From the NCBI GenBank assembly GCA_003520105.1, contig DOVL01000153.1, positions 1-10,511 on the forward strand: a stretch of DNA of 10,511 nucleotides. Reading direction: 5' to 3'. Numbering within the stretch: the stretch's first letter is position 1; every line of letters starts with the position of its first letter. Under the pieces are notes generated by a model, which was not told the origin of the DNA, made no database searches, and saw only the letters and a list, made by a program, of their open reading frames with translations. The position numbers and the translations under genes were made by a program. The stretch is from Lachnospiraceae bacterium. GTDB taxonomy: Bacteria > Bacillota > Clostridia > Lachnospirales > Lachnospiraceae. Positions 1 through 6,550 of this stretch are shown here, in pieces.

Positions 1-2
1 CT

Positions 3-1061
3 CAGTACTGGGGAGAGGTAATGGAGTATGCCTACACTTATATGTATGGCTACGACCTCGAGACTGCAGAATCCGACCTTACTACGGGACTGAGTATTGC
101 AAGTCTGGTATATTGCCTTATAAGACTTGCTCTGGCCGTTTTGCTTTTCATTATTCTTTATTACAAGTTCTACAAAAAAGGCCGTTTCATCAAGATAGAT
201 ATGAAATACGTGCTTATACTTATCGCGTGGGAGATCGTTCTCTTCATAGTTCCGGTTATTCCGTTTATGGAAGCTTTTGACAATACCGGCAGAGAGAAGG
301 CGATGGGCGTTCTGATCGCATTTTTCATACTGTTTGTAGGAATAGTTGTGCCTGTCATACTCACCATTCTTGTTGCGCGGAGATATATGGCTGAGAAAAA
401 CATCCAGCAGGAAAAATATATGAATGCCCAGCTCGAATACATACGTCAGTACAAGGATTCACAGACTGCGACGAGAGCCTTCAGACATGATATCATCAAC
501 AATCTCCAGCTTATGGATATAATGATGAAGGATGGCAAGAATGAGGAGGCAAGGGAGCATCTGGAAACACTGCTCGGAAGTATAAAGGCACTTTCGCCTA
601 AGAATATAACAGGCGACGAGATGCTTGACAGTATCGTTTCCATGAAGACGGCGAGGATGGAAGAACTGGGAATAAAATACAGCAGCGACGGTGTTCTGGA
701 CGGAGGCCTCAACATGAAGCCGATGGACATCTGCAGCATCTTCGCAAATGCTTTTGACAATGCCATCGAGGCATGCACCAGACTTCCGAAGAGTGCCCCG
801 AAGAGTATTGATCTGAACATAAGAAGAACAGATAAGTTTTATCATCTGAAACTGGAAAACACGAGTATCAATGAGACCGATACAACAACACTCTTTGATG
901 AGGCAAGTCATTATACTTCGAAGGATGACGAGAATATCCACGGTTTCGGTACCAAAAACATGAAGCATGCCCTCGAAAAATACGGTGGAATGCTTAAGGC
1001 TGATGCCGGAAAGGGAAAGTTTATTCTTACTATTATTATTCCGAGAACTGCAGAAACGTAA
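3..1061 (+). CDS. GHKL-domain sensor histidine kinase (AgrC/VirS-like), 5' end probably outside the window
   Basis: Membrane sensor kinase expected to autophosphorylate and pass phosphate to a response regulator, probably a LytTR type encoded upstream. Numbering from the ATG at 21, three hydrophobic segments lie at about residues 24-47, 63-82 and 97-118. A helical linker follows, then the phospho-acceptor motif FRHDIINNL (His156), the N-box NAFDNAIEA (Asn243, Asn247) and the G-box HGFGTKNM (about 307-314). This is the HATPase_c_5/GHKL layout of peptide-sensing kinases. The frame stays open upstream of the ATG to the window edge (CAG TAC TGG GGA GAG GTA). Such kinases usually have five to seven membrane segments, so I infer that the N-terminus is cut off. 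A GGGGAGAGG stretch just before the ATG could act as a ribosome site, so a start at 21 is not excluded. The kinase class is secure; the signal is unknown. Confidence 0.88.
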   Translation, partial: QYWGEVMEYAYTYMYGYDLETAESDLTTGLSIASLVYCLIRLALAVLLFIILYYKFYKKGRFIKIDMKYVLILIAWEIVLFIVPVIPFMEAFDNTGREKAMGVLIAFFILFVGIVVPVILTILVARRYMAEKNIQQEKYMNAQLEYIRQYKDSQTATRAFRHDIINNLQLMDIMMKDGKNEEAREHLETLLGSIKALSPKNITGDEMLDSIVSMKTARMEELGIKYSSDGVLDGGLNMKPMDICSIFANAFDNAIEACTRLPKSAPKSIDLNIRRTDKFYHLKLENTSINETDTTTLFDEASHYTSKDDENIHGFGTKNMKHALEKYGGMLKADAGKGKFILTIIIPRTAET

Positions 1062-1081
1062 TAAAGATGAATAATTATACA

Positions 1082-1124
1082 AAAAACACCTGCAAGAATG
1101 AAAATCATTCTCGCAGATGTTTTT
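1082..1124. terminator. Bidirectional intrinsic terminator between convergent genes
   Basis: Arms at 1082-1101 and 1105-1124 enclose an AAA loop. Two positions are A/C mismatches in plus-strand RNA but become G-U wobbles in minus-strand RNA. The minus strand is followed by a run of six T, the plus strand by TTTTTGTTTT. The hairpin should therefore work best for the minus-strand regulator gene and also stop the kinase transcript. Confidence 0.82.
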
Positions 1125-1156
1125 GTTTTGAGATAATGCTTGTAACCGGACTCTGA

Positions 1157-2254
1157 TCACCCGAAAACTCGTATGAAGTCAACCAGAGAAGAGAGCATAT
1201 TTTGCTCGTAGGTATAGAGTATGGTAGGTGAACCGTCCAGGAAACGGATGAAAGCGCCAACAGACTGCTTGATCTGGATATCTATAACGATATCAGAGTT
1301 GGGCATCTTACGTTTCAGTGTATAGAGTGTATCCTTCGAACAGTTGAAACTGTTCAACTTTTTCTCCAGAATCGGATCAGGAGTTTCCCTGGCCTGATAA
1401 ACCTCAATTAATGGTTTACATAATGAGAAGAATCTGTAGTATTCCTTGGTCAGAGCCGATGTGATACTGCTGTTATAGAAGAGAAACTGAGGCATCATCG
1501 ACATATCATCCATAATTGAACTGGACATAAACGAAGCGATATCTTCAGCAATAAAAAGCGTTCGGCGGTATATTCCATCGCGGAGATTAGGGTAGTAATA
1601 CGGTTCAATCGCTCCGGTTCTGTAGAGCGGCAGCCATTTATTAATTGCCGTTATCATCTCATGATATGATCTTCTTGTTGAATGGATAACCTTCAGAGTG
1701 CTGCCATCTGACAGAAGTCCCATGATATAATCGGACCATTCAGCGAGAAAATCCGGATCCTCATAAAACCATGAATTGTTTTCGTCAGAAGAAAAGAGAA
1801 AGTTTATAGGTCTTTTAAGTGCGGTCATGTCATGAAGAAAGGAGAGGATCAGGCGCCTTTTTCCTTCGTTACCATAGTCAATATCAGTTGCAACGGTTGT
1901 AAATTCCTGTGTGGATTCCAGAGTGTCTATTCCCTTGATACCATTACGTTCAGGGACATCCGAGGTGTCCTTCAGCCAGAGTACCAGCAGCCTTTTGATC
2001 GCATCCTTATCATCCGGGAGGAGAACTCCGTGGTTAATGATCTCGGAGAGTATATTTCTCTGGTAGATGTCATTGATCTTTTCAGAGAAATACTCGGCAG
2101 CAGGTTCGATGAAATTCCTGTGAGTAGGAATACCGCGCTTGCCTGAACGAAGCCTTCCGATATATGAAGGATCGAAGAAAAGGGCGTCGGCAAGAGCAGT
2201 GTTTTTAGTTTTTGTCAGGTTCATGAGAAAGTCGATCTTCTGGTTTGCATTCAT
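1157..2254 (-). CDS. Helix-turn-helix (XRE-like) transcriptional regulator with large uncharacterised C-terminal domain
   Basis: Likely DNA-binding regulator of 365 residues. Residues 1-60 form a small helical domain; the segment ALADALFFDPSYIGRLRSGK (20-39) reads as an XRE/lambda-repressor-type helix-turn-helix with a serine/arginine-rich recognition helix. Residues from about 125 onward form a soluble alpha/beta domain, with stretches such as LKVIHSTRRSYHEM and EPYYYPNLRDG, that I cannot assign to a named family. No membrane segment is visible. I chose the ATG at 2254 because GGGAGGA lies 5 nt upstream on the minus strand; a longer frame opens with a TTG at 2302 but has no comparable ribosome site. 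The gene is divergent from the chaperone operon and shares its 426-bp control region, so it is a candidate regulator of itself and of that operon. The regulator class is fairly sure; targets and ligand are unknown. Confidence 0.75.
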   Translation of the reverse strand: MNANQKIDFLMNLTKTKNTALADALFFDPSYIGRLRSGKRGIPTHRNFIEPAAEYFSEKINDIYQRNILSEIINHGVLLPDDKDAIKRLLVLWLKDTSDVPERNGIKGIDTLESTQEFTTVATDIDYGNEGKRRLILSFLHDMTALKRPINFLFSSDENNSWFYEDPDFLAEWSDYIMGLLSDGSTLKVIHSTRRSYHEMITAINKWLPLYRTGAIEPYYYPNLRDGIYRRTLFIAEDIASFMSSSIMDDMSMMPQFLFYNSSITSALTKEYYRFFSLCKPLIEVYQARETPDPILEKKLNSFNCSKDTLYTLKRKMPNSDIVIDIQIKQSVGAFIRFLDGSPTILYTYEQNMLSSLVDFIRVFG

Positions 2255-2259
2255 AGCTG

Positions 2260-2266
2260 TCCTCCC
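2260..2266 (-). promoter_or_regulatory. Ribosome binding site that decides the regulator start
   Basis: GGGAGGA on the minus strand lies 5 nt before the ATG at 2254. It supports this start over the in-frame TTG at 2302. Confidence 0.8.
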
Positions 2267-2364
2267 GGAAATCAATGGCCGCTTACCGATGGTAATAGCC
2301 AATTAGTGTTGATAGTGGCTTGATGATATAGGGTTTGGTTGCCCGATTTAGAGCGACTACTGAT

Positions 2365-2397
2365 AGAATATCATAAAAACAGTGCGTTTTCAATCAA
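2365..2397 (-). promoter_or_regulatory. Sigma-A-type promoter for the minus-strand regulator
   Basis: Two overlapping registers are visible on the minus strand: TTGAAA (2393-2388), 17 bp, TATTCT (2370-2365); and TTGATT (2397-2392), 16 bp, TATGAT (2375-2370). Either gives a transcript starting near 2358 with a leader of about 100 nt before the regulator ATG. The assignment is by consensus match only. Confidence 0.55.
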
Positions 2398-2398
2398 A

Positions 2399-2426
2399 TG
2401 TGGCACGAAACGTGCCAGCTGTGGCA
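2399..2426. promoter_or_regulatory. Candidate operator: 7-bp palindrome plus a third half-site
   Basis: The perfect inverted repeat TGGCACG-AAA-CGTGCCA occupies 2401-2417. The heptamer TGTGGCA occurs at 2399-2405 and again at 2420-2426, exactly 21 bp apart (two helical turns), so there are three TGGCA-type half-sites. The cluster sits immediately upstream of the minus-strand -35 box and has no T-tract, so it is not a terminator. Binding by the adjacent helix-turn-helix protein is inference. Confidence 0.5.
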
Positions 2427-2508
2427 ATATTTACTGTAATGGTGTCAAACACAAATGGAAAAAAATGTTGTATTATAATCTCGATAGATCTCCAAAAATC
2501 TATATAAG

Positions 2509-2554
2509 CAGCTGCAGACGTGAGCTTTATTTAGTCTGCAGCTGTCTTCTTTTG
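2509..2554 (+). terminator. 11-bp perfect stem-loop with T-rich tail, possible terminator or small-RNA end
   Basis: CAGCTGCAGAC (2509-2519) and GTCTGCAGCTG (2534-2544) form a perfect 11-bp stem with a 14-nt loop, followed by TCTTCTTTTG. A TATAAT box at 2474-2479 and a 6-bp inverted repeat (ATAGAT/ATCTAT, about 2484-2503) lie upstream, so a short two-hairpin transcript could end here. No convincing -35 box accompanies that TATAAT. No protein-coding gene in this interval is credible. The hairpin may instead insulate the chaperone promoter from upstream reads. Confidence 0.4.
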
Positions 2555-2555
2555 T

Positions 2556-2651
2556 AAGTGTCTGTAGATTGATTTGCAGGCCTTTTTTTGTTATAATATC
2601 AAGGTGTCTGCGCTGATCGGGAGATGCAGGCCTTACCGAATGTTATAATAA
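2556..2651 (+). repeat. Imperfect tandem duplication of about 50 bp containing the promoter core
   Basis: Copy 1 (2556-2599) and copy 2 (2601-2651) share three blocks in the same order: GTGTCTG (2558, 2604), TGCAGGCCTT (2575, 2625) and GTTATAATA (2590, 2642). Small indels separate the blocks, so copy 2 is about 7 nt longer. Copy 1 has well-spaced promoter boxes. In copy 2 the TATAAT has no -35 box at a usable distance, so it lies within the transcribed leader. Confidence 0.7.
2569..2597 (+). promoter_or_regulatory. Strong sigma-A-type promoter of the J-like/TPR-hscC operon
   Basis: TTGATT (2569-2574), a 17-bp spacer and a perfect TATAAT (2592-2597) predict a start near 2604. This leaves a leader of about 77 nt before the GTG at 2681. 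No other good plus-strand promoter is evident before the following genes, which supports one operon transcript. Confidence 0.72.
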
Positions 2652-2668
2652 TTAATTCATATATATAC

Positions 2669-2673
2669 AGGAG
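2669..2673 (+). promoter_or_regulatory. Ribosome binding site that decides the J-like/TPR start
   Basis: AGGAG lies 7 nt before the GTG at 2681. The alternative in-frame ATG at 2624 has a GGGAG touching it with no usable spacing and would add 19 residues unlike a J domain. Confidence 0.78.
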
Positions 2674-2680
2674 AAGAAAA

Positions 2681-5600
2681 GTGAAAGAGGATAAGGTTTG
2701 GGAAGTGCTCGGAATAGCGCCGGGTTCTGACGAAGAAACTATAAGAAATGCATATAGAGAGAAGCTTGTCGGTACAAATCCGGAGGATGATCCGGAAGGC
2801 TTTAAGCTTCTTCGTGAGGCATATGAGACAGCTGTTTCGATGCTTAAGAATACTGATGAAAAGCCGGCTGAGGACGAAAAGGAGAAGACTCCTGCAGAGC
2901 TACTTGTCGGTAAGGCAGAGGAGATTTATTTTGATATATTCAGAAGAAACAAACCTTCTGAATGGGAGGAGTTTTTCTCGGATCCTTTAATTGAGGGGCT
3001 TGATACGATTGACGAGGTAAGAAGAGCATTTTTAGTTTATACGATGAGTCATTTTGTGTACGCTCCCGAGATGTGGAAGGAGTTTGACAGGGTGTTCAGG
3101 CTTCTTGACGAAGAGAAGACTCTCATCGAGGAGTTTCCGCCTGATTTCATAAACTTTGTTAAGGAGAGAATCACAGAGGGCGATTATTTCACATATAATG
3201 ATATGCTTCCGGGTGACAGTGATCTGGCCACATTTATCAGAGAATATCCGCTTCAGGCTGAGGGCAGCTATGAAGAGGAGGAGCTTGCATGCAGTCATGA
3301 TGTCTACATCAGAAATGTGTCGGGCTTCTTACCGATCTATTCAACGATCGACAGTAAGTATTCTTCGGATGAAGAAAAGGATAATCTGAAGAAAGAGTTT
3401 GCCGAACGCTTATACGTGGTTCGAAAATATGACATCTTCCATCCCTTAGAGGGTATCGGACTGATGCTTTATTACTATGTGACAGGTGATCATGAGAAGG
3501 CTCTCAGTATAGCAGAAAGGTATCTTGATCCGGCTTCAGACTTTGTTCCGGACAAGTTTTCGTTATCCTATGCTGCACATATTTTACTTGCCGATGCCTT
3601 AAGAAACGGTATAAAGGATGAAGGAAAACTTGATGAGCTTGCCGAGAAGCTTCAGGAAATATCCCGAGACAATCCGAAATTCCAGATGGCTCACTTTGCA
3701 TTGTCAGAGTATTTCTACCTTAAGGGCGATCATGTTAAGTCCAGTGAGCATATTCTGAATGCATCGGAATATAATGAATCAAGTGTTGAGATAGATGAAT
3801 TCATTGATAAAAACGATATAGAACTGAGGAAGTTTTATAAGGATAAGATCGAGAGCGGTGAGGCGTCGGACAATGACAAGATTGAGCTTGGATGGTGTAT
3901 GCTCCGTGATGAGAATATACCAAATGAAGAGATCACAGCTATGCTTGATGAGATCGAGCCGACACCTGATATAGAATACAATTACTATAATCTCTATGCG
4001 AGATGCTGCGTTAAGTCCGAGGATTATAAGAAGGCAGATAAATATGTAAGACGCTGGCATGAACTCGTAATGGAGACCTATGAACGTTCCCAGAAGGAAG
4101 GAACGGATGATTTTACGGCTGAAGAGAAGAAGAGACTAGCACGTATCGGCTACAGCTATTATCTTATGGCACTTTGCAATAACGAAGCCGGCAGGATGGA
4201 TGAGGCTGAGGAGGCTTACAAACAGGCAGCGGTATTCTCTGAGAGCAGAAACGATAAGATAATCTTCCGCAAGATACTTGGTGAGCATTACCACAAGGTT
4301 GGTAAATACAGCGAAGCCTTCGACCTCTGGAATGAGATACTCGATATGGAGCCGAGGTTTACTTACGGCTATATGATGAGGCAGGAGGCTGCTTTTAAGA
4401 CTAAGCGTGCTCAGCAGGTAATAAATGACTACAACGATATCATCAGCTTTGCGCCTGATTATGTTATGGCTTATGTATATGCTGCAAAGGTTTTCCGTAT
4501 CTATGATCAGAGCGAGGATTTTATAAAGGTTTTCGAGAAGGCAGAGGAGAATAATGCAGTCTGCCAACAGCTCCTATTTGAGAAAGCTAAGTTCCTCAAG
4601 GAAGAGGAGAAATACGATGATGCTGAGCAAATCTTTGCTTTCCTGGAAAATGAGCTTATAGAGGATAAAACAAAATCCAAAGACGGTGAAGCAGACGGCG
4701 ATGATAAATCGAATGATGAGGAACAGGATAATAACGACCAGGACGACGATACAGCGGGAAGCATAGAGACTGAAGCACTTTTCTATGCCGAGTACGGTAT
4801 CTGCCTCTATGACCATGCCAAGAAGATGCGCAATATGGACAAAGCCGCTTCCGAAACGGTTGAAGAGGGGCAGCCAGACTATGAAAAGATCTGTAAGGAT
4901 TGTCTGGCCAAGGCATGGGAGTGTATAGATAAAGGACTTAAGGCTGATCCGAAGAGTATTTACGTCCACTGGCTGATCACCGATCTTCTTGAGTTCGAAG
5001 ATAAGGATGTCGAAGACGAATATAAGAAGATGCTTGAACTTTTCCCTGATGAGAGCAGTGTTAATTATGAATATGGACGCTATCTCGACAGGAAGGACAG
5101 AGAAGATGATGCTGCCGAGCAGTACAAAGAGACCATAAAGAAGGATCCAGGTCATCAGGACGCATATGGAAATCTTACGGATTACTATATCAACAGATAT
5201 GGCGATACCGAGGATGAAGAGGATTACAAAAAAGCTATAGACTTTATTGAACGCCAGATAGTGAACTGCGATGATTCGTATTTCAGGATCAAACAGGCGC
5301 TGGCATATATAGAAGGCTATGAGTTTGAGAAAGCTCTTGAGTCTGCGGAACTGGCTGTCAGACAGGAGCCGGATAATGTATTTGCTTATAATGCCAAGGG
5401 CTATGCTCTTATGATGCTGGACAGGATGGAAGAGGCAGAAGAGGTATTTAAGACCGGTCTGTCATATATGAAGACTCCAAGGAGGACTGCACTGCAGAAT
5501 AATCTTGTTCTCTGCCTTGAGAGACAGAGGAAGTTTAAGGAGGCCTTCGAGGTTTATTCAAAGTTCTGCGAGGACTGTAAGCTTGACGCGGTAGAAAATA

Positions 5601-6526
5601 AGGAACGTAAAGCTAAGCTCCTGAAGCGTATGGGGGATTTTGAGGCTGCCGAAGAGGTATATGGAAAGCTTTACGAAGAGCATGTTGAAAAGTACCTGGG
5701 ATGCAATAAAGATAAGGCTTCCAAGGTAGAACGTTTCATGCTGAACAAGCTTGTTACAGCTTATGACTGCCTCGGGAATAACAGAGACGACCTGACTGAC
5801 ATTCAGTTGACAATGATGGATCTCTACGTAGTTTCAGGAAATAAGAAGCGTTTCAATGTCCTCTCAAAGGATATCAGAAAATATATCGATCTGGAGTTTG
5901 GCAAGCGCAATATAGCTGTATTTCTTAACTCGGTTATGAGTAATGATAATGTCAGAGATGCAGCCATGGACAGGATGTGTGCCATGAATATGGTGGGCAT
6001 GCAGATGCTTTATGTTTCAAGGGATTATCCGTTGGCTGAGAAATGCTTCACCATGGTAATAAAGATCATGGAACGTTTCCACGAAATCGATGGTAAATAC
6101 GGTAATCCGAACTGGGTAGCAACTACATATATGCGTTTTGCAGAAAGCTGTTACAGAAATAAGCATATTAATGCAGCCAAGAAAGCAGCAGAAAAGGCTA
6201 TGAAACTCTTCCGTGACGGAGAGAAGGATGAGTCTAAATACACTGCATATCATAACTTCCGTCCGAAGAGGCTGGAGCAGATGGCTAAATTGTATTTTTT
6301 CATGGGAGACAGGGACAAGGCCTTCCGTTTGCTTGAGGAAATGAGAGAATGCGGTATCTGCAGCGACTGTCATGAAAGAAAATGCTACGAATCTTACCTG
6401 ACACTTGCAAAACTTTACGAATTAAGCGATAATAATATATTAGCATTAGAGAATTATAAGAAGGCACATGAGATCAATCCTGATGATGCCGAAGTTGAAA
6501 ATGCCATAGCGGCATTAGAAAAATAA
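2681..6526 (+). CDS. Giant J-like domain / tetratricopeptide-repeat protein, partner of HscC-type Hsp70
   Basis: Cytosolic protein of 1281 residues. Residues 5-52 match the J-domain outline (VWEVLGI, EETIRNAYREKL, then FKLLREAYE), but the HPD tripeptide between helices II and III is N33-P34-E35, so canonical stimulation of Hsp70 ATPase is doubtful. An acidic linker (about 55-70) follows. The rest is mostly helical repeats. TPR-like units are clear near 256-287, 337-365, 488-520, 529-562, 597-630, 795-826, 869-930 and 1236-1270. A very acidic Asp/Asn/Glu-rich insert (about 661-693) splits the repeats. Cys1224, 1227, 1230 and 1235 form CX2CX2CX4C in the last repeats. There is no signal peptide or membrane segment. 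The start is the GTG with AGGAG 7 nt upstream. The gene lies 24 nt before hscC in the same operon, so a role as co-chaperone or client scaffold is likely but inferred. Confidence 0.87.
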   Translation: MKEDKVWEVLGIAPGSDEETIRNAYREKLVGTNPEDDPEGFKLLREAYETAVSMLKNTDEKPAEDEKEKTPAELLVGKAEEIYFDIFRRNKPSEWEEFFSDPLIEGLDTIDEVRRAFLVYTMSHFVYAPEMWKEFDRVFRLLDEEKTLIEEFPPDFINFVKERITEGDYFTYNDMLPGDSDLATFIREYPLQAEGSYEEEELACSHDVYIRNVSGFLPIYSTIDSKYSSDEEKDNLKKEFAERLYVVRKYDIFHPLEGIGLMLYYYVTGDHEKALSIAERYLDPASDFVPDKFSLSYAAHILLADALRNGIKDEGKLDELAEKLQEISRDNPKFQMAHFALSEYFYLKGDHVKSSEHILNASEYNESSVEIDEFIDKNDIELRKFYKDKIESGEASDNDKIELGWCMLRDENIPNEEITAMLDEIEPTPDIEYNYYNLYARCCVKSEDYKKADKYVRRWHELVMETYERSQKEGTDDFTAEEKKRLARIGYSYYLMALCNNEAGRMDEAEEAYKQAAVFSESRNDKIIFRKILGEHYHKVGKYSEAFDLWNEILDMEPRFTYGYMMRQEAAFKTKRAQQVINDYNDIISFAPDYVMAYVYAAKVFRIYDQSEDFIKVFEKAEENNAVCQQLLFEKAKFLKEEEKYDDAEQIFAFLENELIEDKTKSKDGEADGDDKSNDEEQDNNDQDDDTAGSIETEALFYAEYGICLYDHAKKMRNMDKAASETVEEGQPDYEKICKDCLAKAWECIDKGLKADPKSIYVHWLITDLLEFEDKDVEDEYKKMLELFPDESSVNYEYGRYLDRKDREDDAAEQYKETIKKDPGHQDAYGNLTDYYINRYGDTEDEEDYKKAIDFIERQIVNCDDSYFRIKQALAYIEGYEFEKALESAELAVRQEPDNVFAYNAKGYALMMLDRMEEAEEVFKTGLSYMKTPRRTALQNNLVLCLERQRKFKEAFEVYSKFCEDCKLDAVENKERKAKLLKRMGDFEAAEEVYGKLYEEHVEKYLGCNKDKASKVERFMLNKLVTAYDCLGNNRDDLTDIQLTMMDLYVVSGNKKRFNVLSKDIRKYIDLEFGKRNIAVFLNSVMSNDNVRDAAMDRMCAMNMVGMQMLYVSRDYPLAEKCFTMVIKIMERFHEIDGKYGNPNWVATTYMRFAESCYRNKHINAAKKAAEKAMKLFRDGEKDESKYTAYHNFRPKRLEQMAKLYFFMGDRDKAFRLLEEMRECGICSDCHERKCYESYLTLAKLYELSDNNILALENYKKAHEINPDDAEVENAIAALEK

Positions 6527-6550
6527 ACGTAACTTATTGGAGGCTTTAAG

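Noticed and set aside
459..1160. 233-codon minus-strand open frame opposite the sensor kinase
   Set aside because: It lies antisense to the His, N and G boxes of a well-supported kinase, crosses the terminator and has no ribosome site.
2339..2557. 72-codon plus-strand open frame in the divergent region
   Set aside because: It has no ATG or good ribosome site at a sensible position, runs through the palindrome, the TATAAT box and the stem-loop, and its translation has no recognisable character.
2644..2649. Second TATAAT as an additional promoter for the operon
   Set aside because: No -35-like hexamer occurs 16-18 bp upstream (17 bp gives GAGATG), and the ribosome site would be only about 20 nt away. 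It is better explained as part of the duplication.
2624..2680. Upstream ATG start that would lengthen the J-like/TPR protein by 19 residues
   Set aside because: Its GGGAG touches the ATG, the extra residues lie in the duplicated promoter copy, and the GTG at 2681 has an ideal ribosome site and begins exactly at the J-like domain.
4574..5155. 193-codon minus-strand open frame rich in hydrophobic residues
   Set aside because: It is the antisense shadow of the acidic, Glu/Asp/Lys-rich TPR gene; antisense of such codons yields Leu/Ile/Phe runs that mimic membrane proteins.
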